Origin: Rhyacophila brunnea
Lineage: Eukaryota; Arthropoda; Insecta; Trichoptera; Rhyacophilidae
Assembly (NCBI GenBank): GCA_022495005.1
Contig: JAGYXB010001852.1
Span: forward strand, 1 to 64,000
Length of the DNA: 64,000 bases
Reading direction: 5' to 3'
The position numbers were made by a program, and so were the translations under genes. Below the pieces are notes generated by a model. That model was not told the DNA's origin. It saw only the letters and a list, made by a program, of their open reading frames with translations, and did not search any database. Positions 44,155-55,223 of the stretch are shown here, in pieces (within the stretch, counting starts at the first letter, position 1; every line of letters begins with the position of its first letter).

Positions 44155-45569
44155 CAGTGATCGCCAAGCGGTCGTTCGCGAGCTACCTGTAGCTCATGGC
44201 GACATTGGCGACAGCTCGCGTAGGATATTTTATCATATTTATAATTTGGCCTATCAAATTTTATTGCTCCCAAGAATTGAAAAAAAATGTGAAGGAAAGT
44301 GAACGCCATTCTTTTCACTAATTATTTTAACTTTACTCACACTGATTTCAAGATATTTTAAAATTATTATTTTGTTTATAAATAAATATTTAAAGTACGC
44401 ATTTTATGTTTTATTGGCATTTTAACGCATTTTAAGTCAGATGTCCTAATATATTTTAAGTAATATAATAATACTATGTATGGTATGATCATGGCCATGG
44501 CCCTAACAAGGGGGGGGCTGACAGGGCTCTAGCGTGGGGACCCGAGCTGAGGGGGGGCCCCGGTTGGCGGATCGACCAAATAAATTAAATAAATACAAAT
44601 CATAAATTTGTAAAAAAAGGTCGCCTGCGGCGCTATTTAACCTCAAAGATATTAACGTTTTAAAATAGTAGTTTTGCAATGAAATTTTTGATTGTTGTAT
44701 GCCGACACACTGAATACCCTTAATTTTAGCTCGAAAATCATTTGCAAAACGCTACTATACAGCATCACACTGCATTTAACCTTAGTGATAGGTAGGGGGT
44801 TGCCAAATATCCTGGCCGGGGGGCCCCTTTCAGGATGTGGGGGCTGGCAGGGCTCTAGTTTAGGGGCCCGGCGTGGCGAGTCGATGAGATAAGTGATATA
44901 AACACACATCACAAATTCTCTCTAATAGTAAAAAAAGTCGGCGCTATTATTCTTCAATATTGTTATTATTTAAAACTATGTGGTTGTACGATTTAATTTT
45001 TAATTGTGTATCGATACTCGACAACTCCATAATTCAAATCGATATGTTAAAATATACAAAAAAAAACACTAAACATATATATATATATACTTATATATAT
45101 GTTTAGTGTTTATATTAATTTTATCTACACATTAATTTTATCGCGTAAACCATTTGGTACACCTACTGTAGAGCGCATGGCCCCCACATCCTGAAGCGGG
45201 CCTCCAGGCTAGGATCCTTGACGGCCCCCTACCTATCGCTAACCTAATCGCGACTTTTTTTTACTATTCGAGAGAATTTGTAATGTGTGTTTAAATCACT
45301 TATATGGTCGATTCGCCACGCCGGGCCCTTCCTGAGCCCGGGCCCCCAGTCAGCTCCCCCTTTGTGGGGGTCATGGTAGAGCGTCACACTGCCTTTATCT
45401 TTAGCGATAGGTAGGGAGGCCTGCCAAAGATCCTAGCCTGGGGGCCCACTTCAGAATGTGGGGGCCATAGGTATGATAAAAATTGTAAAGAATGATTATG
45501 TATAAGTAGCTCATCAGACAATTCAATTTCTGAAAGTAGCTCACATCCTTATGAGTTTGGAGACCACTG
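44155..45569. mobile_element. hAT element, 1.4 kb, nonautonomous, with nested repeats
   Basis: The left end is CAGTGATCGCCAAGCGGTCG and the right end, inverted, is CAGTGGTCTCCAAACTCATA. CTCTAAAA and CTCTAAAG flank it (8-bp target duplication, one mismatch). GTAGCTC words occur near both ends. The interior is occupied by several copies of the GC-rich repeat family. No transposase remains. Confidence 0.78.
44480..45470. repeat. Cluster of GC-rich dispersed repeats in both orientations
   Basis: Copies near 44500-44640 (ending GGTCGCCTGCGGCGCTATTT), 44780-44950 (ending AGTCGGCGCTATTATT), 45165-45260 and 45255-45470 share GGGCCCCC, GGCTAGAGCCC, CCGCCACGCC and CTATTAGAG words. An AT-rich palindrome (AAACACTAAACATATATATA, mirrored) lies at 45064-45111. 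Confidence 0.7.
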
Positions 45570-45577
45570 CTCTAAAG

Positions 45578-46539
45578 TCTCAGTGGACGAAACCAATCTT
45601 GATTGTTTTATTAAATGATTAGATTAAAAAACTGCTAAGTACCTACCTTTACAATTTCATTCATTTATAATTTTGAAAATTAATGATCCTAAATAATTAC
45701 CATAAAATGATTCATATAATATTATGAAGTTTGTGATAATATTACTTCTGTTACTATTTTTTTTTTTAAATCAGTCTAATTCTCTCATTCACTTTAGTGA
45801 AAAAGTCCGTTTATCGTAATTTTTTAACATCATTAATTTTCAAAATTAAAATAACGTATGTATTTCATAAATATTTTATTTGATCCACTTTGTAAAAATA
45901 ATTGTAGTCCGCACTTAGAACTGAAATTATAAAATTAAATAATACATAAGCATGAAATTGCACATGGAAACATTTTGCTTGATCACACCATGGTACCTAT
46001 TAGTAATCAAATCAGTCAAACTAAAAATAATAACAAAATAAAAACAAAAATAACGTGAAAGATGAGCATGGTGGTGTGCTACCTTAAACTCTATATTATT
46101 TCTTAGTTAGGTACTCTTCAACGCTCCCATATTACTCCTGGGGTTAGGGATTTCCCCTCAGGTTGCTCCAACACCCACAGAGTATGGTAGCACCGGTAGC
46201 ACCCATTTTTAATGACATATAAAATATGAACTGCCGTCGAAAATCTGTGTAGACAACATGGCCGCGAAATTTACCTCCAAACACCTCAACAAAACAACAC
46301 AAGAGCACTACACAAAATATTTAATTCTGACCATAAAGAAAATTAAAGACATAAATGGAGGAATATAATTAACTTCAGTTCACCTAAAAACGGTAATTGA
46401 GCATATTTTTCAATACTTACCACCTTAAATGCGAATATGTAAATGACTCAATGTAATTAACTCTCTCAACCACCTTGTACGAAAAAGCAAAGGCATGGTT
46501 ATTAAAAAAAAAAGTTGAACAAAATTTGTCAAAAATTTC
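45578..46539. other. AT-rich intron stretch, nothing supported
   Basis: No gene, RNA or terminal repeat was recognised. A brief GC-richer patch at 46120-46200 has no visible structure. Confidence 0.4.
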
Positions 46540-48220
46540 AATTCAATTTATTTATTTTTAACATATTGCGGACGTTACAAATTATAAATTTAAGACGTTC
46601 ACAACATGACATATAGAAACAAAGAAATATACTTAAAACAGTAAGTGTTACATAAAAAAGAGATAGATAGTATGTTATTAAACAGTAGAAATATGTACAT
46701 ACAAAAATATTAATTAGATAGGTACAGGGAAGTACACCGGATGAGTTAAGCAGACCCTATTTTAAGAATTTATAAAACAACGTCCACCTATACTCATCCT
46801 CACGTAGGTGGAATATATCAACACCCGAAGCAATTTCGTTGAACATAGTTATCGCCCTCCCAATTGGCATTACCAGTGGCAGGTTGGTTCTGCACCTTGG
46901 GAGAATAAACAACTGATGGTCTCTATTTCTAAGATAGTTATCAGGGACACACAGGTTAACACTGCCCAGAATGGCAGAGTTCTCATTTATACCTCGTATA
47001 AGTCGAAAAAAATACGTAGCTAAATAAATATTTCTTCTAAATTGCAAACTGCAGTATGTAAGCATGCCTAAGAGAAAGTCAGTTGGATAAAGCCACGGAT
47101 AGTATCCGTACAACCTCAAATAAAGGAGTCTCAAGAATTTCTTCTGAACCCTCTCCACCATAAGGCTATACTTCAACTGATGCGGTGCCCAAACAATAGA
47201 CCCACTCTCAAGTCTGCTTCGAACTAAAGAATTAAATAAAAGTTTTAATACCGTAACATCCGAAAAGACCCGGGAAGTACGCATGACGAAGCCCAACATT
47301 TTAAGCGCTTTGTTACAAATGGTAACTATATGGCTAATAAATGTCAGTTTACTCTCAAACGTAATGCCAAGATCCCTTACAGATGATATTCGTGACAGAA
47401 CTCTGCCATGCATCGAGTATGGAAAAACAACACTTTTGAGGCTCTGGTAAACGATAAAAGATTGCATTTATCAATATTGAATTCTAGTTTGTTACGCCTG
47501 CCCCAATCTAATATATTATCTACATCAAGTTGGAGCTGACGACAATCGTCCAAGGTGACAACTTCCAAAAAGAGTTTCAAGTCATCAGCGAACAACAAAA
47601 ACATAGCATTTTTATTACCAATGCTATGTCATTTATAAAAATCGTGAACAGCAACGGCCCTAAGTTTGAGCCCTGAGGGACACCAGAAAATGTGTAAAAG
47701 GTCTGTAACTGATAAAGGCCGTACGACACGTATTGTTGACGGTTCCTAAAATAGCTCCCGAATAGCTTCAAAAATCGATCAGACAATCCAATAAGTTGTA
47801 GTTTTTCCATCAGGACATCGGCATATCCGCCATCCCTTCTTAATGATTTGATATAATCCCAAAACGATTTGGGATTTTCACGAATGCAATCTTCTACCGA
47901 TTCCATATAAATGTTCGATAGGCCATTCGAACAGCTTGCCTCACTCTCAAGCGATAAAAGCTAAACATTTCATAGTCGCGTTGACCATGCTCAGCCTTCC
48001 AAGCTTTGTGATAGCAATGCTTGATCTGAATGTCCCCAATAATCTCTCGAGAAAACCACCTCGGGTATCGCCTTCCACCACGACATGGCGACCTCCTTGA
48101 AAAACATTCATCAAACACATTAGAAAAAAGAATTGTACCGCCTCATTTACATCACAAATCCCGAGCAACTCACTCCAATTCACTTCACTCATTAATGAGT
48201 AAAGTAACTTGAAGTTTCAA
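46540..48220 (-). pseudogene. Jockey-like LINE, copy 2, internally deleted
   Basis: Minus strand. From the 5' side: a pre-RT linker (PRWFSREIIGDIQIKHCYHK, then YRTFIWNR, then ENPKSFWDYIKSLRRDGG), then a jump straight to DVLMEKLQLIGLSDRFLKLF. The fingers and the first catalytic Asp region of the reverse transcriptase are therefore deleted, as shown against the copy at 50345. It continues with SGVPQGSNLGPLLFTIFIND, the catalytic box FADD, and the long RT tail to FHLREDEYRWTLFYKFLK (46757). The 3' UTR reaches about 46540. Several frameshifts are present. It lies about 320 bp before the PDZ exon, antisense to the host gene. Confidence 0.92.
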
Positions 48221-48536
48221 GTCATCGACTATTAGAGGTAAAAATATTCTAGGTGTTATTAATTGAGTTACCAAGGTTACTAATAACTCATTTTAGTTTG
48301 TGGAAATCCACTTTGGTATAGTAAGTATAAAATATTATTACTGTAAGTCAAAAAATTAAGATTAGTACAATGTGTCATGGAAAGGTGAAAAAAGGTTTTA
48401 CGTGGTTATCAAAAATTATTGTGCCAAAGCTTAATATGCTTTAATACAAAAGTGCACAATTTGTTTGATTTTCCGAGCTATACCCGCCACGAGAAGTAAA
48501 GAAAAGTTTTTAAAAAATTTCTCTCTTTCTATCCAG

Positions 48537-48680
48537 TCCCAGATCTTGGAGCGGGTGAAATCGGACAGGATCGCTGTGACCAAACCAGAGGAGGACTGGA
48601 GAAGACGGACAATAATCGTTGAAAAGAAAAATGGGACATTCGGTTTCACACTACAGAGCTATGGCATCCACTACAAAAAG
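48537..48680 (+). CDS. Tamalin/GRASP-like scaffold, exon 2 (start of PDZ domain)
   Basis: A pyrimidine-rich tract and CCAG precede 48537. A second acceptor six bases later (48543) would also keep phase. The 48 codons read [20 protein letters not shown], then [20 protein letters not shown] and YGIHYKK, and the donor GTACAA follows. TIIVEKK is the first PDZ strand and GTFGF is the carboxylate-binding loop (GLGF-type). Vertebrate tamalin and CYTIP have the same order (strand, then NxTFGFEIQTYG-type loop). Residues about 40-87 of the protein. Confidence 0.87.
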
Positions 48681-50089
48681 GTACAAAAACGCCCCTCTAC
48701 TACAATAATTTTGATAAAATTTTCCAATACGTCTTGCAATTTTTATGCGACCCTTTTTTATTATTATTGCTGCTCATTTCTAATATTTTTTTGTGTCGTT
48801 TACTTATTATTTTAGTTTTGCTATAAAACACAAATTAATTATGTGTGCGTAAATGTTATTTGTTACTTTCAAATTAGTGTTGGCGGTTGCGTTTTATCTG
48901 CGTTGCCATCATGCTAGTCATTTATACCTAGAGTAGAATTTTTCAATCTTGCAATTGTTTCAGTGGCCGTGCGGAGTTTGGAAATTACTAATATTATCTT
49001 TTTCTTGTTTCTTTAAGTATTTTTTTACGCTTCGCTTACCTACTGAGGCAGCCTCGCATGTTTCAGGACTAAAAATACTACTCTACCTCTATAGTTTTTT
49101 AATTATTTGATAATATTATTGAATTTTGCGCATTGCTGTTATGCATTGAAATGTTAACAGGTATTTGTACATATTCAAGTATTTAATTAAGAATGTTGCA
49201 TTCTTAAATGAGGCGACATACATTAATGGTCAAATCTAATTAAAAATACTTATACATTCTATTTGCAATTTCACACAATATGTAATAATCTATTACGTCT
49301 GAAACCTGGAAAATCATATGGACTAAATACTTAAAAACGGTAACTTATGGAAAGCGATTATTGAAAATAATTTTATAAATAAATGCTGTCCAATGTGTCC
49401 AATTTTATTTTGCCTACTTAGATTTATTGCAAAAAAATGTTTATCAGCTGTTGTTCGCATTTCGAAAACAATGGAAAAAAGAAAGTATCCTTAAAATCAA
49501 ACAATTACATTTGTTTACCAGTTTAAATTATGAAATTGATATTTTAAAAATCGATATCTCAAAAGGAAAATCAATTATCATGTACATAGGTAACTAATTT
49601 GTAACAGTTGCAGTGTTCAAATCCTGTCTTCTTGCATCTTTATTATAAAAATATAAGGGAGAAAAGATAAATCAACAATATATTATGGTGACAGCTTGTC
49701 TAAAGAAAAAGAACATTAGCCTATTGTGACAGTTTCATTTTGTTTATAAATTATCACTTGATGTGCACTGTCAAAATTTAACCTTTCAGACAGTGCTATG
49801 ACACATTATCATCAGCCCTAGGGGCCAGCGTCCCTAGGCCAGGTGCCTGTTTACGTATACAGGACATCACTGACTAAAGGGTACAACTTACATATGGAGT
49901 GTTTTTTGGCCTTTATATTTTTATAATGATTCTGAAGTAATTTAATATTATTCTTCTGCATTTCTTTGTCATTTACTGTTCCTATTATATTCCATTGGCT
50001 AAAATTTTACATTAAACTGTGTAGAAATGAAAACCAATAATCTTTAAAAAGAATTCGACCATTGTTGTTGCAATAATGTACTGTTTCAG

Positions 50090-50296
50090 GAACAAGAAAT
50101 TGAAATGATCACGTACGTGGACTATGTGGAGTTTGATGGGCCGGCGTACCGAGCTGGCATGCGTGAGGGCGACGTGATCCTCTCCATCAATGGGACGGAC
50201 ATGGAGAAGTCAGACCACAAAACACTTGTCAATTTCATCAAACAATGTGACACCAGAATGAGAATGGTTGTTTTGTTCGAAGACTGTGTGCGGAAA
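50090..50296 (+). CDS. Tamalin/GRASP-like scaffold, exon 3 (rest of PDZ domain)
   Basis: The acceptor GTTTCAG ends at 50089 and the donor GTAAGT begins at 50297. The 69 codons are in phase 0 on both sides. The reading [20 protein letters not shown], then [20 protein letters not shown] and [11 protein letters not shown] supplies the remaining PDZ strands and helices: GPAYRAG..EGD.ILSING is the classic PDZ core. It ends FEDCVRK, leading into a helix in the next exon as in tamalin/CYTIP. Residues about 88-156. Confidence 0.93.
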
Positions 50297-50344
50297 GTAA
50301 GTATTTTTATCACCCTAACGTAAACTATCTTAACCACGGTTTAA

Positions 50345-51600
50345 CATACCTAACTAATACAACGGAGACAGGGATCTTTCCGGAAATATGGAAGATGTCG
50401 AAGGTGACTCCAATTCATAAGAGTGGTACAGAGTCGTCAGTAGAAAACTACAGGCCGGTAGCTGTTCTCTCTGCACCAGCAAAAGTTCTGGAGATGATCA
50501 TGCACAGCATGATTTCTCCAAACATTGAGTTATTTATAATGAATGAACAGCATGGATTTAGAGCAGGCCGATCAACGGAAACTAAACTGATGGTATTCAC
50601 TGATTATGTGTCGTCAGTACTAGATAGATGCAGCCAGGTTGACTGTTCTTACAATGATTTCTCGAAGGCATTTGACAGAGTCGATCACGATATTCTAATG
50701 GAAAAACTCCAACTTATTGGATTGTCGGATCGATTTTTGAAGCTATTCGGGAGTTATTTTAGGAACCGTCAACAATACATTTCGTACGGCCTTTATCAGT
50801 CACAGACCTTTTACACATTTTCTGGTGTCCCCCAGGGCTCAAACTTGGGCCATTGCCATTTTTTATAAATGACATTGCATTGGTAATTAAAATTGCTATG
50901 TTTTTGTTGTTTGCTGACGACTTGAAACTCTTCATGGAAGTTGTCACCTTCGACGTTTGTCGTCAACTCCAACTTGATATAGATAATATATTAGATTGGG
51001 GCAGGCGTAACAAACTGGACTTCAATATTGATAAATGCAATGTTTTATCGTTTACTAAAGCCTCGCGAGTATTGTTTTTCCAGTACTCGATGCATGGCAG
51101 AGTTCTCTAGCGAATATCATTTGTAAGAGATCTTGGAATTACGTTTGACGGTAAACTGACGTTTAGTGGTCATATATATACAATTTGCTAAAAGGCGCTA
51201 AAGTTGTTGGAATTTGTCTTGCGTACTTCCGGGTCTTTTCGGATGTTACGGTACTAAAAATTCTCTATAACTCATTAGTTAGAAGCAGACTTGAGAGTGG
51301 GTCTATCGTTTGGGCCCCGCATCAGTTGAAGTACGGCCTTATGGTGGAGAGAGTCCAAAAGAAATTTTTAAGACTCCTTTACTTTCGGCTGTATGGATAT
51401 TATCCATGGCTCTATCCGACTGATTTTCTCTTAGGGATGCTTACATACTGTAGCTTAAAATTTAGAAGGGATCTTTATTTAGCTACATATTTTTTCAGAC
51501 TTATACGCGGCGTAAATGTGAACTCTGCCATTCTTGGTGGTGTTGGCTTGTGTGTCTCTGATAATTACCTTAGGAATCGAGGGCATCCGTTGTTTCTTCC
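50345..51600 (+). pseudogene. Jockey-like LINE, copy 3, 5'- and 3'-truncated
   Basis: Plus strand, about 48 bp after the exon 3 donor. It opens with IWKMSKVTPIHKSGTESSVE and NYRPVAVLSAPAK, then motif A (NDFSKAFDRVDHD), motif B (SGVPQGSNLG) and, after a frameshift near 50860, motif C (FADD), followed by the RT tail SRLESGSIVWAPHQLK up to NYLRNRGHPLF. The 3' end and UTR are missing. It is near-identical to copy 1 at 25600 and keeps the RT part that copy 2 has lost. Not functional. Confidence 0.92.
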
Positions 51601-52288
51601 TAACCTTCTACCTATATCACATATAGTTAATTATTATTATCGTTCTTATAGCTTCTAAAAAAATGCAAAATATATTAGTACTATGTAATTCAATATAACT
51701 CAACCATAGATAACTTAAAACCAAGCAGAAAATGTATGTTCAGCAACAAATAATACAGGTATCTAATAAAACCATAAAGCGCGATACGGAACCGTTGACG
51801 TTATGCAGCCGTTCTATTAAGAAAAACACATTACGTCAAGTTCTTTCTCTCTTCCTTTTAAAATTAGACGCCTACCTTAAGGACTTATGCGTTTAAAAAT
51901 TAATAAATCTAAAAAATCATAACACCACTGCACATGGATGTACTGAAATATGACTATATTCTAAAACATTAGATCGAGATGTTTAAAAGAATACTATTTT
52001 ATGTAATAAAAATACTTTATGCAGTCATCAAATGTTTAAAATAAATATAAAGGATAATAAGGCTTCAAAATTACGTTTCAGGAATGTCCAGGCGTATGCT
52101 CTGAAAATACCATAAAGTCTCCATTTTGACCTACATTGGGCACGTACGTCAAAATTAAAGTTAAAGTCTTGATCAATGAATTTACTTACATTTTTTTACA
52201 TTGTATTTTGACAAAATTCAATCTCCCGCGCAATTTGTTTTATTTTAATATGTGTTTGTTGTAAATTACGATAAATTAAATATTTCAG
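51601..52288. other. Third intron, right part
   Basis: AT-rich, with no gene or terminal repeat recognised between the truncated LINE and the exon 4 acceptor. Confidence 0.45.
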
Positions 52289-53830
52289 GTGGAACTCCAT
52301 ATACGATACATCGAGCTACAGCGAATCATTCAAGACAAGATGACTGAACTGGAAAGATTATGCCTTAGAGAGAGAGAGATGCTAGATGGAAAGTGGAAGA
52401 CACACAGTTTGCCTTCGCAACGGAAGAAAGCAAACGGTACAGAACCCTGTGAAACCACTCCATCTGAAGAAGATATTGTGACTTATTCTTACTGCAGGCC
52501 GACAGTGTCTACCGAAGACGTTGCGACCAAACACAAGCAATCTCAGATATTATTAACTTATCAGTATTTAGATCCTAACTACAGGACATATATCTTACAG
52601 CCTACTACCTCAAGAAGCGGTGATTATGTGGTAAGCCTCGGCCCTCCGAGAAGTAAAAGTGACCATCACCATTTTATTGTTAAGACACCCTGCACGGGAC
52701 AAAGCATTAATATTACTTCTAGACATATTCCAAGCGGGAAAGTAGTACATCAAACAAACGGCATGCAAACGTCTACGAGTAACAAGCCCAATAAAAAAGG
52801 CTCGCATCATCATTCACATAGATGTAATCCGTGTTATCCTCCGCAGAATAATCAAGATAGTGCCAGTCTAGAAGCATATGATCTTGCCAGCCCGTGCTGC
52901 GATCCGCATTGCGTACCAAGTGCTAAAAGACGATCCAGACATCACAAACACCACGATAAAGAACACAGTCACCGAAAGAAAGAGAAACCTAGGTTGCCAG
53001 AAAGAGAAAGTAATAAACGCGAATCCTCATCTCAGACTAGATCTAAATCTCAATGTCAACCGAGTATTCAACACTCAACGGGCAAATATCGGTATTTGAA
53101 TTTTGGAGCCGGTCTGGTAAGTCAGTGTAGTTTGCAATCTTGTACGTCTAGTGAGATGAGTGTAACAGTCCCCACGTGTGAGAGTTCAGTCACTAGCTAT
53201 ACAACATCTTTGAGTAGCGATACACTTTACTGGGATAATCCAAACGATACGCGGCATTCTAGGACGCCGCCTAAAGTTCAAAACTTAAATAATCACCATC
53301 ATCAAGCATACCCACCTCAATGTAAGCCCAAATCTTGGGACAATTTAACGACTAAAGCATTCGGCGGATACGGGTTTGGTTATGGATATTCGGATGCTTC
53401 TAACAAACAGAGTGGTAACCCTAAAGGACATAGTAGAGCACACAGCACGAAAAGCGCCCAAGAACACCGGGCGTACAGACACTCAGCCAATGAAAAGCAG
53501 ATCCAGCACGGTATGTATTTGCAGCACCACGGACACCATAGGTATACCCCTCCAACCAAATCAACAGAAAGTTTGTTGGTAGTATCAAAATATCATGATC
53601 CGACTATGTCTGACTCGAGTATCTCTTGCGAATGCTTAGATGTTGTATCACCAGATGGTACCTTAAAGGCTACAGCCAGATTCTTCCAGCAAAATCAGGG
53701 AGGCGTTATAATTAGTCCAACCGATCAGAGAAACACCGGTTACTATTCACAACACATACCCAGACCACAACTGCAAAATTTGAGAAATCATACACTTCCC
53801 TCTACGACGTCAGAAATCACGCGTTTATAA
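52289..53830 (+). CDS. Tamalin/GRASP/CYTIP-like PDZ scaffold protein, last coding exon
   Basis: This is a scaffold of the tamalin (GRASP)/CYTIP family. In vertebrates these bind cytohesins and receptor tails through a PDZ domain and a leucine-rich helix and act in receptor trafficking. The acceptor ATTTCAG ends at 52288, and this 513-codon exon follows exon 3 in phase 0. It opens with VELHIRYIELQRIIQDKMTE, then LERLCLREREMLDGKW, a predicted amphipathic helix or coiled coil (residues about 157-195) like the cytohesin-binding region. The remaining ~470 residues are low-complexity, rich in Ser, His, Thr, Gln and basic residues (HHKHHDKEHSHRKKEK), longer than in vertebrate homologues (recalled as about 360-400 residues in total). 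The protein ends SEITRL, a class I PDZ-ligand form (T-x-L). Whole protein: about 669 residues. A possible poly(A) signal AATAAA lies at 54021. Confidence 0.88.
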   Translation: MELHIRYIELQRIIQDKMTELERLCLREREMLDGKWKTHSLPSQRKKANGTEPCETTPSEEDIVTYSYCRPTVSTEDVATKHKQSQILLTYQYLDPNYRTYILQPTTSRSGDYVVSLGPPRSKSDHHHFIVKTPCTGQSINITSRHIPSGKVVHQTNGMQTSTSNKPNKKGSHHHSHRCNPCYPPQNNQDSASLEAYDLASPCCDPHCVPSAKRRSRHHKHHDKEHSHRKKEKPRLPERESNKRESSSQTRSKSQCQPSIQHSTGKYRYLNFGAGLVSQCSLQSCTSSEMSVTVPTCESSVTSYTTSLSSDTLYWDNPNDTRHSRTPPKVQNLNNHHHQAYPPQCKPKSWDNLTTKAFGGYGFGYGYSDASNKQSGNPKGHSRAHSTKSAQEHRAYRHSANEKQIQHGMYLQHHGHHRYTPPTKSTESLLVVSKYHDPTMSDSSISCECLDVVSPDGTLKATARFFQQNQGGVIISPTDQRNTGYYSQHIPRPQLQNLRNHTLPSTTSEITRL

Positions 53831-54020
53831 AAGATTCTGACACCGATGAATTCAATACAATAACGTCTTCATAATTATTGCTTTTATTACAATACTGAAT
53901 ATTTCTTATTCTTATGTTTAATATAAAGATAACACTCTTATAAGACCTTCACTTCAAGGATTAACATAACTAAATAGAGGGCAGAATATTTTTGTAATCG
54001 GTTAAATTAATTATTAATTC

Positions 54021-54026
54021 AATAAA
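54021..54026 (+). terminator. Candidate poly(A) signal of the tamalin-like gene
   Basis: This AATAAA lies about 190 bp after the stop codon at 53828-53830. It is a plausible 3' end signal, though AT-rich DNA gives many chance matches. Confidence 0.4.
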
Positions 54027-54210
54027 TAGTAATAATTCATAAAATATAATCATGAAAGTACTTACCAATATTTGACGATTTTTCAGTAGAATTTATTTTA
54101 GTCAAGCTTGAAGTTATACATAGAAATTATTCTTTCATAGAAAGCTTGTATTTATGGTGATTACATACATTTATTATTTATAATTAGCTTGTCGTTTTAC
54201 ATACGTTATA

Positions 54211-54610
54211 CACCGTTTACACGTGCATGGATTTACCGCTGACAGTACGTATTATCGCGGCCATATAAATACGAAAATGCACTGTAAACACGTATTGTCA
54301 TGCAAATTGCAAGATTGCATGCATGAATCAAAAAACTTCAGAAGCTTCTGAATTTTCATGCGACGGTTGAGATTTTTTCGATCTGCGGCAAGAAAATAAA
54401 CTATACCGCACAGAGACTCATTTTGAGGTTACCCGATTTTTACGACCTGTCAAATAGTACCATAAAATGACAACATCGCGTCTCGCTTACTCTTCAAGAA
54501 TGAGACTGGAGAGACAGTCATCACTGTTACGTGTAAACAGTTATTGTCACGATAGTTTAAAATACACACTATAAGTGCAAGTAAATCCATGCATGTGTAC
54601 AGGCGCTATT
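54211..54610. mobile_element. MITE, copy 2 (CACGTGCATGG ends)
   Basis: The ends are CACCGTTTACACGTGCATGG and, at the right, ATCCATGCATGTGTACAGGC, near inverse to each other. The body matches 42190-42568 in the opposite orientation (ATGACAACATCGCGTCTCGC, TTACTCTTCAAGAATGAGAC). Confidence 0.87.
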
Positions 54611-54906
54611 ATTTTATTAGGATAAGCTGTACATTATTCACAAAATGGCCACTGAAAAGATCATTAATAATAGGAACTGTACAGATACATGTTAGGGAAA
54701 AATGTAGACTTGATTAATCCATTGGTATAATTAATATAAGACAAACGAGTTGTAAATTGTTTATGAAAAAGGAAAATAACAATGAATATTTTAAGAAGCC
54801 TTGTTAAATTATATTATGATCATTATGAAGTTAATATACTACTATAACAACATCGCAAACTATGAATTGAATATGAAGGATTGAAATTACTATCAATATA
54901 GAACAG

Positions 54907-55223
54907 AGGTCGTCCATATACAATGTCACAAGCTAGAGGGGAGGGAGTCTGATATAACGAGATCATTTCTATGAATGATGAAGAAAATGTGACTTCACAA
55001 AACCAACAAATTTAAAATAATGTAACTTCAATCGAATTAATAACCATAAAATCATTTATTTCTGTTATAATTTAATATTGAAAACGGTCATTTTTGAAGA
55101 ATTGTTTTTTTAATAAATAATGGGGGGTTTAAAAATATGACAATCTGGATATTAGGGTAAAAGATTTTGTGTTTACGGGTTCAAAAAATACCGAAATCGT
55201 GTGATGTCAAATATGGACGACCT
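54907..55223. mobile_element. MITE with GGTCGTCCATAT ends
   Basis: The left end is AGGTCGTCCATATACAATGT and the right end, inverted, is AGGTCGTCCATATTTGACAT. About 317 bp, AT-rich, with no coding content. Similar words lie near 20521-20625. Confidence 0.7.

Noticed and set aside
52610..53582. Other open frames inside the last exon of the PDZ gene
   Set aside because: Out-of-frame shadows of a long, compositionally biased coding exon.
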